Notes under the pieces: generated by a model
The model's input: only the letters and a program-made list of their open reading frames with translations
The model's database searches: none
Told to the model about the DNA's origin: nothing
Origin: Heterohyrax brucei
Lineage: Eukaryota; Chordata; Mammalia; Hyracoidea; Procaviidae
NCBI GenBank assembly: GCA_028571685.1
Contig: CM053140.1
Span: 219,747,323 to 219,811,322, forward strand
DNA: 64,000 nucleotides
Direction of reading: 5' to 3'
Made by a program: the position numbers and the translations under genes
Part shown: in pieces, positions 25,236 to 37,900 of the stretch
Layout of the letters: every line of letters starts with the position of its first letter
Position numbering within the stretch: the stretch's first letter is position 1

Positions 25236-26097
25236 CGGTGCTCAAGAGTGTAGACTGTAATTACAGGGGTCTTAGTTCAAAGTAGCAGTACTCTTATGTA
25301 GCCTTTATTTATACCATAAACTCTATACTTTACAAGAATGACAAAACTGGGAAGAAGAGATTTTAGTGTTAGAAATCCAAGGCTAACTAATTATGCAAAA
25401 TGTTAGTGGCGATGCTGTTCCCAGTGACTTCATCAACGTCAAGATCATCTTGGGACACACAATTTCACTTAAAGCGAATGAGCATATTTTCCAGATTGTT
25501 TAATGGCACTGACTATGCACAGTTATACTGGGTTTATAATTAACTTAGGAAAAGCTCTCCCAGATAAAAACATTTATGCATTATGCACCTAATCTGTTTT
25601 CTTACACTTGAAGAGCTGTGCAATTATCTGTACATGTAAGAACTCTCAGTAATAAGAGTGACCCATGCTGACTGGAATGATGACCTAATGGGCAAATGCT
25701 TCCCTCCTTCCTACAAGCTGTCCATAAAGACTCTGCTGCTGCAGTTGCCAGGAGACTGATTGGAACACAGGTTGGACCTACTCTATTGTCATCCTCCTCT
25801 ATTCCTATTTCTATTTTCTTTAATCAATTTTCCTTCCTCTCTGTCCCTATTATCATATTGAGGCTTCTATTTTTCATGACCTGCTCTTCTATTATCCTTA
25901 CTTAATAGTAACCTGGTGAGTACAGATGAAACAGGACCACCAGGGTGATCAATATCGACAGGGAAATTGAGAAAGGGAATTGAAAGGGAAATTGAGATTG
26001 TAGTTGAAAGAAAATAAATTTAATCCCAGCTGATCTCTAAGAAAAGAGGCAGCTGATCATTCTTAAATAATTTCTATAGCTCCAGGAAGCTGGTTGA
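25236..26097. other. Intron without recognised features
   Basis: No gene or confident repeat. Near 25965-26000 a short local repeat of gaaattgaga/gggaattgaaagggaaat is present. Confidence 0.5.
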
Positions 26098-26521
26098 AGT
26101 CTTAGTTTCCCATGTTTCTGTAACAGAAATACAGATGAGTGGTTTTCACCAACAGAAATTTATTTTCTCTTTATTTATGATGCCAGAAGTCTAAATTCAT
26201 GGTGCCAGCTCTAGGGGAAGGATAGATCTCTTTCCTGGCTCTGGAGAAAGGCCCTTGCCTCCTTTCATCTTCTGTTTCTCAATTCCTTTGCTGTGTTCAT
26301 ATGGCCTGGCACCTATCTTCACCTAACTATGCTTTTTTTTCCTCTGCCTGATCTGCTCTTTTATGTCTCAGAAAGCAGTTGGATAAAGACATGCCCTACA
26401 TAGTCATGGCTTCATTAATATAACAGAGAAATCCCTGTTTTCAAATGGGATTAGGTCCACAGGTATGAAAGCGTAGATTTACAATGTATTGTTTCTGGTA
26501 CACTCAATTCAATCCACAACA
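26098..26521 (-). mobile_element. MaLR-type LTR, antisense
   Basis: Same + strand layout as the LTRs at 16119 and 40634: cttagtttcccatgtttctg with taacagaaata near the start, ctctaggggaaggatagatc, aaatgggattaggtccacag, and a terminal actcaattcaatccacaaca. It is more diverged than those two; a flanking duplication is not clear. Confidence 0.75.
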
Positions 26522-26639
26522 GAGACTGTGAATGAATTTGTGAAAGATGGAAAGGTACGAAACTATACGAGCCTGCTAGTGTAAACAGTGACTCTGTGAG
26601 CTTTGGCTTAGTTCTTTTCATCCTATATTAACTGAATAT

Positions 26640-26790
26640 TGGCTATTTGAAAACTGATGGTGTTAGTGCTGTCAGTTCTGATTGAAGGTGATCCTATGTA
26701 TACAGAGTAGAACTGTGTCATAGGTTTTTCAAGGTTATCATAGGTTTTTTCAGCAGACCACCAGGCCTGTCTTCAGATGCACATTTGAAT
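26640..26790 (-). mobile_element. RTE/AfroSINE-type 3' end fragment, antisense
   Basis: The order ctgtcagttctgattgaagg, gatcctatgtatacagagta and aggtttttcaaggttatcat resembles the reversed 3' end common to RTE and AfroSINE. It is too degraded to decide between them. Confidence 0.5.
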
Positions 26791-26859
26791 GTGTTCAAAC
26801 AAAGGAAGGAATGAAAATGTCATTTGAAAAAACAAAATACTTTCCCCTTTCCTCTCCTC

Positions 26860-29022
26860 CAAAAAAGCCCTGGCCCAGATGGCTTTGCTGGAGAATTCTG
26901 CCAAACATTCAGAGAAGAGCTGGCACAGATTCTACTCATGTTATTTCAGAACATAGGAAAGAATACTGTCTGAATCATTCTGTGAAGCCAGAATAACCCT
27001 GATACCCAAACTAGGCGAAGATACCATATAAAAAGAAGGTTAAAGGCCAAGATCCCTCATGAATATAGATACAAAAATTCTTAACAAAATACAACAGCAT
27101 ATCAAAAAAGTAATACATCATAATCAGGTGGGATTTGTACCAGGTATGTAACAGCATTAGAAAGCCATTGTAATTTGCTACATAACTAAAACAAAGGAAA
27201 AGAATCATATGATCATGTCAGTAAACACAGAAAGAGTATTTGATAAAATCCAACACTCTTTTCTGATAAAAATTCTCAGTTAAATCAACATAAAAGAAAG
27301 TTCTTCAACATAATTGAGGGCATACATACAAAACCAACAGCCAACATTATTCTCAATGAAGGTTGAAAACATTCCCCTTTGAATCATCAAGTACTGTCTA
27401 TAAGTGGAGTTTTTACAGTAAAACCTTTTTTTTCTCATGTTGACACTGGAGCTCAACATTGTGAGCCCCATCATGGCTGTCATTGATGGTGGCCAGACAC
27501 CATCTGGTTCTTCTGGTCACATGTTGATATAGTCACCCACTCACATGGGTCTGCAAACAGCCAACATTTTGATTATCAGCCTAGATTTTAACCATTGCTG
27601 TTAGAGAGATGGAAATCAAAACTGCAATAAGAAATTATCTTACCCCTGCAAAAATCGCACTCATTTAAAAAAAAATCCAGAAAACAACAAATGCTAGGAA
27701 GGTTATAAGGAGATTGATGGGATTGTGAAATGATACAACCACTGTGGGAAATGGTATAGTGATTCCTTAAGAAGCTTGCTGTTTTTCACAAACAGATGCA
27801 TGCACATGAATGTTTATTGCAGCACAGTCCACAATAGCAGAAAGATGGAATCAACCCAGATGCCCAACAACAGATGAATGGATAAATAAACTATGGTATA
27901 TATACTCAATGGACACTATGCAATGATAAGAAAGCAATGATGATTTTAGGAAGCATCTCATAACCTGGTTTCAACTGAAAGACATTATGTTGAGTGAAAT
28001 TAGTCAGTGACACAAGGACAACTATTGCCTGAGACCCCTACTATAAGGACTTAAAAACAGACTCTTGTACAGAAGAAGACTCTCTGATGGTTGCAACGGA
28101 GGGTAGGCAGAGAGGGTGAGGGCTGGTTATAGACTAGATAGTTGACAGAAACTTGGTTGGATGAAATCAGTGACAGCGCACATTAAAAAGAAGATCAGTT
28201 TAACTGGACTTCGACATAACCTAAAAACTCTTTCAATCTTAACCCAATATTGCAAGGACAGAGTAGCAGGGGTGGGGGTCTAGGGACCATGCTCTCAGGG
28301 GACATTGAGGCCAATTGGCATAGCTAGTCTATGCTAAGAAAGTCTTCTCTGCCCCATATTGGTGGGTGGCACCTTGGGTCTTAAAAGCTAGCAAGCTGCC
28401 ATCTGAGGTACACCAAGTGGTCCCAACTCAGCAGGAACAGATGATCACCAAGGGCAACAATGACATGAGGGAAAGGGAACCCAGAAGACAGAAAGACCCA
28501 TGCAAATGGGTGACGGTATCAACATGTGACCAGAAGAACCAGATGGTGGTCAGCCACCATGAGTGACAGCCATGATAGGGCTCACAATGTTGAGTCCCAG
28601 TGACAACTCGTGAATAAAAAGAGGTGCACCCTGAGAACTCCACTAAAAGACTGAATTTGATGGTCCAAAGTCCTGGGAGTTTCCCTAGGAGCATGGCCTG
28701 TAGATCTGATGCTAAATCATTACTAAGGTCAACTCCTTGGACTTGAATGAATTGGACTCAGCGATACAGTGACCATATCATGTGTATGCTTTATGATTCT
28801 ATGCACCCAACAAGATGTTGTCCTACTAGCCTTTTACTAGAGGGGAGTGGAGAGAGTGGAAAGCAGGGGACAGGAGATTGTTAAGAGGAAATTACATGTG
28901 TAGAGCAGAAAGGAGAAGGAGGAGTGTGCTGTCACCGGGTAAGGAGAGCAGAAGGAGCTGCGGATAGTTGGGCATTCAAATTTAAACTGGATTGTACACT
29001 TTCACCCAATCTCAATAAATAA
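26860..29022 (+). mobile_element. L1-c: rearranged L1, sense
   Basis: Sense ORF2 RT sequence begins at aaaaaagccctggcccagat (26860) and runs to about 27365. After an inverted block it resumes at about 27556 with the ORF2 C-terminus (gagatggaaatcaaaactgc) and the 3'UTR, ending near 29022 in an aataaataaataag tail. About 1.5 kb of ORF2 between the two parts is missing. No frame is intact. This is the longest L1 in the same orientation as LMX1A. Confidence 0.85.
27366..27555 (-). mobile_element. Inverted 3'UTR block inside L1-c
   Basis: On the + strand this reads gagccccatcatggctgtca and gaccagacgcc-like sequence ending actcacatgggtct, which is the reverse complement, with divergence, of 28495-28640 in the same L1 (catgtgaccagaagaaccag, agccatgatagggctcacaa). 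Confidence 0.8.
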
Positions 29023-29036
29023 ATAAGAAGATCACT

Positions 29037-29565
29037 GTTTTTTAGGTGTCCTGAAGGTGGTTCTGATTCATAGCAACCCTATATACAACAGAATAAAACA
29101 CCACCCAGTCCTCTATCTTCCTCATAGTCTGTGCTGCGCTTAAGCCCACTGTTGTCATCCACTGTGTCAATGCATCTTGTTGAGAGTCTTCCTCTTTTTT
29201 TAACGACCCTCTAATTTACCAAGCCTGGTATCCTTCTCCATGAACTGACGCCTCCTAACAACATGTCCAAAGTATATGAGATGAAGTGTTGCTATCCTTG
29301 CTTCCAGGTAGCATTCTGGTGGTACTTCTAAGATTTGTTCACTTTTCTGGTAGCTCATGGCATATTTGGTGTTTTTTGTCAACATCATAACTCAGAGGCA
29401 TCAAATCTTCTGTTTTCCTTATTCATTGTCCAATTTTCTACTGCATATGGAAGTACCATAACTTGGGTCAGGCTTACCTTAGTCCTCAAAGTGATATTTT
29501 TGCTTTTCAAAACTTTAGCAAGTCTTTTGCAGGTTTGCCCAATGCAAAATGTTGACTGATTTCTT
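29037..29565 (-). mobile_element. RTE LINE, 3' end, antisense (RTE copy 2)
   Basis: It begins near ttaggtgtcctgaaggtggt and gattcatagcaaccctatat, the shared RTE 3' end, and continues with caacatgtccaaagtatatg, as in the other two RTE copies. It is cut at 29565, where L1-d starts. The last 13 bases are the left target-site duplication of L1-d. Confidence 0.88.
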
Positions 29566-32500
29566 TTTTTAAAAAAATTATTTATTTAATATGACTGAGT
29601 GAAAATGTACATTCTCATATAAATTTACATGCTCACCTATATGCAGCTTCCACTGCTCTCCCTGTCCGGTGAGAGCACACTATTCCTCTCTGCTCCATAC
29701 ATGTCTCATCCTCTCAACAGCCTTCTCTCCCCTCCTCTCCACCCACTCTCCTTCCTCCAGCCAGAGGTCAGCAGGTTGACATCCTATAGATGTATAGAAC
29801 CATAAAGTGCATCCAATATATGATCACTCTGCATCGCCAAGTCCAATCCATTCGTGTCTGAAGAGTGAAACTTCGTTATGATTTATGGGCAAGGGCAGCA
29901 TCAGGGCCAGGGGCCATGCTCCCAGGGGAACCCCGAAACTGCTGGACCATCAATGAGGTCTTTTAGTGGAGATCTCAAGGTGCACCCCTTTTTCTTCTTG
30001 TGTTGCCAGTGAGACTCAACTTAGTGAGCTCCATCGCAGCTATCACTGGTGGTGGCCAGGCACCATCTGGTTCTTACAGTCCCAAGTCGATATACGCACC
30101 CACTGACATGGGTCTCTTTATCTTCTAGGTTGTCTTTACCCCATGTGATTTTGGTCCTTGGTGAGCATCCCTTCCTGCTGAGTTGGGACCATTTGCTGTG
30201 CCCTAGGATGGCAGCTTGGCAGCTTGGCAGCTTTTAAGACCCCAGATGCCACTCACCAATGTGGGGTGCAGAGAGACCTCTTAGCAAAACGCTAGTTGTG
30301 CCAATTGGCCTCGATTTCGCCTAAGAGCATGGTCCCCTGCCCCCTGCCCCAGCTACTCTATCCTTGCAATATTGGGTTAAGATGGAAGGAGTATTCAAGT
30401 TATGCTGAAGTCCACTTAATGTTGTTCTTGTTTCTAATGTGTGCTATCACCAATTTCACCCAACCAGATTTCTAGCAACTATCTGATCTAAACCCTCTCC
30501 CCCTGGCTCTCCCTCCCTCTACTCCCTTGCAGCTGTCAAAGAGTCTTTTCTTCTGTACACAAGTCTGTTTTTGAGATCTTATCATAGAGGTCTCATACAA
30601 TATTTGTCCTTTTGTCGCTGACTACTTTCACTCAATGTAATGTCCTCCAGTTGAAACCAGGTCATGAGATGTTTCCTGGAATCATCATTATTCTTTATCA
30701 CTGCGTAGTGTTCCACTGAGTATATATACTATAGTTTACCTATCCATTCTTCTGTTGTTGGGCATCTGTGTTGATTCCATCTTTTTGCTATTGTGGACTG
30801 TGCTGCGATAAACATGTGTATGTGTCCATTGGTGTGAAAGGCCTTGATTCTGTAGGATATATTCCAAGTAGTGGAATTACCAGGTCAAATGGTATATCTA
30901 TATCCATTTTTTTAGGGAAGCACCAGATTGCTTTCCAAAGAGGCTGGACCATTTTGCAACCCCACCAACAGTGTAGGAGGGTTCCACTTTCTCCACAGCC
31001 TCTCCAGCATTTGTTGTTTTGTGTTTTTTGGATCATGGCCAACCTTGTTGGGGTGACATGGTATCTCATTGTCATCTTGATTTGAATTTCTTTAATAACT
31101 AAAGATTGTGAACATGTCCGCATGTGTGTTTTGGCTGCCTGGATCGCCTCTTTAGAGAAATGTCTGTCCATCTCCTTTGCCCATTGCTTAATTCGATGAT
31201 TTATCTTCTTCTTGTTGATATTCTGTAGTATCTTATAGATTATGGAGATCAGGCATCAGTCTGACATAGAGTTGCCAAATATTTTTTTCCCATTCTGTAA
31301 GTGTTCTTTTAATTCTATTAATAAAGTCTTTGGATGAGCAAAAGTGTTTGATTCTTAATAGTTCCCATTTCTGATGATTGTGGTTTGCTTGACCGATTTT
31401 AGAGTCTGTCCACATTGTGTATTAAAACTTATATTGTTGTTCCTACCTTTTCTTGGATGAGCTTTATCGTTTTAGTTTTGATATTTAGGCCTTTTATCCA
31501 GCTGGAGTTGGTTTTTGTATAAGGTGTAAGATAGGGATCTTGTGTCAGTTTATTGCAGATGGATATCCAATTTTGCCAGCACCATTTGTTGAAGATACTG
31601 TTTTTACCCCAGTTTAATGTCTCAGGGCCTTTGTCGAATATCAACTGTTCATAGGCAGATGGTGTCGTCTCTGGGGTCTCAATTCTGTTCCATTGATTGA
31701 TCTCTCTGTTCTTATACCAGTACCAGGCTGTTTTGACCACTGTGGCAGTGTCATATGTTCTAAGGTCGGGTAATGAGAGGCCTCCCAGTGTGTTCTTCTT
31801 CTTTAGTAATTCCTTACTTATCTGAGGCTTTTTCCCTTTCTAAACAAAATTGGCGGTTTGTTTCTCCATCTCATTAAAAAAAAGACGCTGGAACCTGTAT
31901 TGGGATTGCATATATAATTAGATTGCTTTGGGTAAAATAGACATTTTCACAATGTTAAGTCTTCCTATCCATAAGCAGGGTAGGTTTTTCCATTTATCTA
32001 AGTCTCTCTTAGTTTCTTGTAGTAAGGGCTTGTAGTTCTCTTTGTAAAGGTCTGTTATTTCTCTGGTTAGATTCATTCCTAGGTACTTTATCTTCTTAGG
32101 GGCTATAGTAAATGTTATTGATTTGATGATTTCTTCATTAACAGTCTCATTCTTGGTATAAAGGAATCCTGATTTACTTATGTTTATCTTGTATCCTGAG
32201 ACTTTGCAGAACTCTTCTATCAGTTTGAGTAGTTTACCTATAGATTCTTTGGGATTCTCTGCATATAGAATCGTATCATCTGCAAACAGGGAGATTTTAA
32301 CTTCTTCTTTGCCAATGCAGATGCCCTTTATTTCTTGGTCTTGTCTAATTGCTCTGGCTAGAACTTCTAGTACAATGTCGAATAGGAGAGGTGAGAGTGG
32401 GCATCCTTGTCTAGTTCCTATTCTCGAGGGAAAGTCTTTCAGTCTTTCTCCATTCAGTATGACGTGGGCAATTGGCTTTGTATAAATTGCCCTTATTGCG

Positions 32501-34961
32501 TTGAGGAATTTGCAGTCTATGCCTATTTTGCTAAGAGTTTTTAGCAAGAATGGGTGTTAGAATTTATCAAATGCCTTTTCTGCATCAATGGACAAAATCA
32601 GGTGATTCTTGTCTTTTGTGTTATTGGTGTGATTAATCACATTAATGGTTTTTCTGATACTCAACCAGCCTTGCATCCCTGGTATGAGTTCCACTCAGTC
32701 ATGATGGATTATTTTCTTGATATGTTGTGTATTCTATTGGCAAGAATTTTGTTGAAGATTTTTGCATGTAGATTCATGAGTGATATCGGTCTGTAGTTCT
32801 CCTTTTGAGGGGCAGTCTTTCCCTGGCTTTGGTATCAGGGTTACGCTGGCTTCATAGAATGAGTTTGGGAGTACTCCATCCCTTTCTATACTGTGAAATA
32901 GTCTCTGTAGTGTTGGAGATAACTCTTCTCTAAAAGCTTGGTAGAATTCTGCAGTGAAGCCATTTGGGCCCGGGCTTTTTTTCGTTGGCCGTGTTTTGAT
33001 GACCTTTTCAATCTCTTCCTTTGTAATGGGTTTATTAAGTTGTTCTGCTTCACGTTGTGATAATTTGGGTAGGTGGTATGAGTCAAGGAATTTGTCCATT
33101 TCCTATAGGTTTTCAAATTTGTTAGAGTACAGTCTTTCATAGTACTCTGTTATGATATTTTTGATTTCTGTTGGATCTGTGGTGACAACGCCCCTCTCAC
33201 TTCTAATTTGGGTTATTTGTTTCCTTTCCTGCTTTTCTTTAGTAAGTTTAGCCAGTGGTTTGTCAATTTTGTTGATCCTTTCAAAAAACCAGCTTTTCAT
33301 CTTTTCAGTTGTTTTTCTATTCTCAAATTCATTTAGCTCTGCTCTAATCTTTATGATCTGGTTTCTTCTGGTGCCTGAGGGGTTCCTCTGTTGGGTGTCT
33401 CTCTACTTGTTCAAGCTGTAGGGTTAGTTCCTTGATTTGGTTTCTGTATTCCTTCCAGATGTGTGCATTTATGGAGGTAAACAGACCTCTGAGCACTTCT
33501 TTGGCTGTATCCCATAGGTTTTGGTAGGAAGTGTTTTCATTCTCCTTGGAATCCATGAATTTCTTTAATTCATCCTTGATTTCCTCTATAACGCATGTTT
33601 TTTTGAGCAAGATGTTGTTCAGTTTCCAAGAGTTCCACTTTCTATCTCTGTTTTCTCTGCTATTGATTTCAACTTTGATGGCTTTATGATCTGAGAAGAT
33701 GCTTTGCAGTAATTCAATGGTATGGATTTTGTTGAGAATTGCATTATGTCCTAACACGTGGTCAATTCTGGAGAATGTTCCTTGTGCACTGGAGAAGAAG
33801 GTGTAGTTGTCTATTGATGAGTGGAAAGTTCTGTATATATCAGTGAGGTTTAATTGGTTAATTATGGCAATGAAGTCTTCTGTATCTTTACTGAGCTTTT
33901 TTCTAGATGATCTGTCTAGTGATGATAGTGGAGTGTTGACGTCGCCCACTATTATTGTGTAGTCATCTAACTCTTTTTTGAGTATAGTCGGTGTTTCTTC
34001 GATGTACTTAGGTGCTTTGATATTAGGTGTATAAATATTTAATATAGTTAAATCTTGCCTGTGTACTGAACCTTTCAGCAATAAACAGTGTCCATCTTTG
34101 TCCATGATGGTTTTTACATTAAAATTGATTTTGTCTGAGATTAGAATTGCCACCCCTGCTCTTCCTTATTCATTGTTAGCTTGATATATATTCTTCCATC
34201 CTTTAATTTTCAGTTTGTTCCTGTCTTTAGGTCTCAAGTGAGTTTGCTGCAGACAACATATGGACGGGTCATGTCTTTTGATCCACGATGTTACTCGGTG
34301 TCTCTTTACTGGAGCATTCAGTCCATTCACATTCAATGTAATTATTGATACGTATGTGTTCACTGCTGCCATTGTGATAGGTTTATTTTTGTGGTGATGT
34401 TTTCTCTGTTGTTCTTATTAGTCTGTTCTGGGAAATTTTTTTTGTGAGTTAAGTTTTCACCTTTTTCTAAAGATCTGGTTTTGTAGTTGTTGAGACTCCT
34501 GTGTTACATTTCTTGAAATGGTATGATATGTCTTTTTGTGCTTTACAGCTGCCCTTATGATCCCCTTTAATAAACTATATATAAACCCAATTTTAATTAC
34601 TACCAGTCTTGTCATCTTCCTCTCCATCTGGAAGAACTATAATGACTGTAGTACATCCCTCTTTTTAATATGATGGCACCATAGTTTTCATAATGATCAC
34701 TGGATTGCTTCTTTCCGTATTAAAGCTGTGTTTGACTTTGCAGCCTTCCCTAACTGAGTAGAGTTTTGAGTAGTGTGCCATTTTGAGATCTATATCAGGT
34801 GGCGTACAATATGCATCTGAGATGTCTATATTCTCTTCTTTCATGATTTCTGGGAAGTTCTCTTTCAGCAGCTCAGCAACGATACTCTCTGTGTTCTCAG
34901 ATGTCTCACCCTGTTCAGGAACTCCAATTAATCAAAGGTTGTTCCTCTTAATAGAGCCCCG
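29566..34961 (-). mobile_element. L1-d: young-looking L1, antisense, 5'-truncated
   Basis: Flanked by perfect 13-bp duplications tgactgatttctt at 29553-29565 and 34962-34974, and starting with the reversed poly(A), so its ends are well fixed. Reverse-strand content: partial ORF1 (34770-34961, with an internal deletion of about 400 bp), endonuclease (34372 down to 33344), RT (33099 to 31918, with [20 protein letters not shown] and [11 protein letters not shown]) and ORF2 C-terminus (31740-30788), then 3'UTR. The endonuclease motif that normally reads QETH reads QQTH, losing the catalytic Glu. Several frameshifts split ORF2. It inserted into RTE copy 2. Confidence 0.93.
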
Positions 34962-34999
34962 TGACTGATTTCTTGACTGCTGCTTTCATATGTTGTAGT
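34962..34999 (-). mobile_element. RTE sliver between two L1 pieces
   Basis: The bases tgactgatttcttgactgct and gctttcatatg continue the RTE interrupted at 29565 and match 62347-62380 of RTE copy 3. The sliver ends at 35000, where L1-e sequence starts. Confidence 0.85.
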
Positions 35000-37900
35000 T
35001 CTCTTTGTAAAGGTCTGTTGTTTCTCTGGTTAGATAAATTCCTAGGTACTTTATCTTCTTAGGGGCTATCACAAATGGTATTGATTTAATAATTTCCTCC
35101 TTAACAGTCTCGTTGTTGTATAAAGGAATCCTACTGATTTACTTATGTTTATCTTGTATCCTGAGACTTTGCTGAACTCTTCTATCAGTTTGAGTAGCTT
35201 ACTTATAAATTCCTTGGGGTTCTCTGCATATACAATCATATCATCTACAAACAGTGAGATTTTAACTTCCTCTTTGCTGATGCAGATGCCCTTTATTTCT
35301 TCGTCTTGTCTAATTGCTCTGGCTAGAACTTCTAGCACAATGTTCAATAGAAGAGGTGAGAGTGGGCATCCTTGTCTAGTTCCTGATCTTAAGGGAAAAT
35401 CTTTCAGTCTCTCTCCATTCAGGATGATGTGGGCAACAGAGAACAACAGAGGAACCCCTCGGGCACCAGAAGAAAGGAGATCATAAAGATTAGAGCAGAG
35501 CTAAATGAAGTAGAGAATAGAAAAACAATTGAAAAAATTGAAAAGACCAAAAGCTGGTTTTTTGAAAAGACCAATTCCTTGACTCATGCCACCTACCCAA
35601 ATTATCATAACGTGAAGCAGAACAACTTAATAAACCCATCACAAAGGAAGAGATTGAAAAGGTCATCAAAACACTGCCAACACAAAAAAGGCCCTTATTG
35701 TGTTGTGTTATTTATGTGGTTTATCACATTAATTGTTTTCCTGATGTTGAACCAGCCTTGCATCCCTGGTATGAATCCCACTTGGTCAGGATGGATTATT
35801 TTCTTGATATGTTGTTGTATTCTGTTGGCCAGAATTTTGTTGAAGATTTTTGCATCTAGGTTCATGAGTGATATCGGTCTGTAGTTCTCTGTCTTTGTTG
35901 GATCTTTCCCTGGCTTAGGTATCAGGGTTATGCTGGCTTCATAGAATGAGTTTGGGAGTACTCCATCCCTTTCTATACTGTGAAATAGTCTCAGTAGTAT
36001 TGGGGATAACTCTTCTCTAAATGCTTGGTAGAATTCTGCCGTGAAGCCATCTGGGCCCGGACTTTTTTGTGTTGGCAGTGTTTTGATGACCTTTTCAATC
36101 TCTTCCTTTGTGATGGGTTTATTAAGTTGTTCTGCTTCACGTTATGATAATTTGGGTAGGTGGCATGAGTCAAGGAATTGGTCTTTTCAAAAAACCAGCT
36201 TTTGGTCTTTTCAATTTTTTCAATTGTTTTTCTATTCTCTACTTCATTTAGCTCTGCTCTAATCTTTATGATCTCCTTTCTTCTGGTGCCCGAGGGGTTC
36301 CTCTGTTGTTCTCTTTCTACTTGTTCAAGCTGTAGAGTTAGTTCCTTGATTTGGTTTCTTTCTTCCTTACAGATGTGTGCATTTATGGAGATAATGTTCC
36401 ACTTTCTATCTCTGTTTTCTCTGCTATTGATTTCAACTTTGATGGCTTTATGATCTGAGAAGATACTTTGCAGTAATTCAGTGGTATGGATTTTGTTGAG
36501 CATTGCATTATGGCCTATCACGTGGTCAATTCTGGAGAATGTTCCATGTGCACTGGAGAAGAAGGTGTAGTTGTCTGCTGATGAGGTTTAGTTGGTTACT
36601 TGTGTCAATGAGGTCTTCTGTATCTTTACTGAGCTTTTTTCTAGATGATCTGTGTAGTAATGAGAGTGGAGTGTTAAAGTCTCCCACTATTATTGTGCAG
36701 TCATCTAACTCTCTTTTGAGTGTAGTCAGTGTTTCTTCGACATATTTAGGTGCTCTGGCATTAGGTGCATAAATATTTAATATAGTTAAGTCTTGCTTGT
36801 GTACTGAACCTTTCAGCAATAAATAGTGACCATCTTTGTCCACGATGGTGGATTTGACATTAAAATTGATTTTGTCTGAGATTAGAATTGCCACCCCTGC
36901 TCTTCTTTGTTCATTGTTAGCTTGATATATATTCTTCCATCCTTTAATTTTCAGTTTGTTCCTGTCTTTAGGTCTCAAGTGAGTTTCTTGTAGACAACAT
37001 ATGGGTGGGTCGTGTCTTTTGATCCAAGATGACACTCGGTGTCTCTTTACTGGAGCATTCAGTCCATTCACATTCAATGTAGTTATTGATAGGTATGTGT
37101 TCACTGCTGCCATTGTGATATGTTTATTTTTATGTTGATTGTTTTCTCTGTTGATCTTATTAGTCTGTTCTGGGACACTTTTTTTTGAGTTGATTTTTCA
37201 CCTTTTTCAGAGTTGGTTTTATAGTTGTTGAGACTCCTGTGTTAGATTTCTTGAAATGGTATGATACATCTTTGTTGTGCTTTACAGCTGCCCCTATGGA
37301 CCCCCTTAATAAACTATTTATAAACCCAATTTTAAATACTACCAGTCTTGTCATCTTTCTCTCCATCTGGAAGGACTATAACGACTGTAGTACATCCCTC
37401 TTTTTGTTATGATGACACCATAGTTTTCATGATGATCACTGGATCGCTTCTTTCCATATCAAAGCTGTGATTTACTTTGGAGCCTTCCCTAAATGAGTAG
37501 AGTATTGAGTAGTGTGTTGTTCTAATATATAAAGTTAGTGGTTTTGTTCTTCTAAGCCAAAGCCAAGAACTTCTTTCAGTATTTCTTGTAGTTTGGGTTT
37601 GGTTTTTACAAAGTCTCTGAGTTTCTGTTTATCTGGGAATGTCTTAATTTCATTTTCGTATTTGAAAGACAGTTTTGCAGGATATATAATTCTTAGTTGG
37701 AAGTTCTTCTCCTTCAAGACTTTGAATGTGTCATGCCACTGTCTCCGTGCCAGCATGGTTTGTGCTGAGAAATCTGACGAGAGCCTACAGGGTTTCCCTC
37801 TGAATGTTAGCTTTGCCTTGAGTCTTGCTGCCTTTAAGAGTTGCTGCTTATGTTTCATTTTGTTAAGCTTGATTATAATATGTCTTAGAGTCTTTCTTTT

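Noticed and set aside
31918..32547. 209-codon reverse-strand frame with a full FADD RT motif
   Set aside because: It is L1 ORF2 from L1-d, bounded by frameshifts and not a host gene.
35438..35690. An independent sense L1 fragment inserted at 35438
   Set aside because: It has no poly(A) or target duplication and is identical to the reverse complement of 36062-36314, so it is a local inverted copy.
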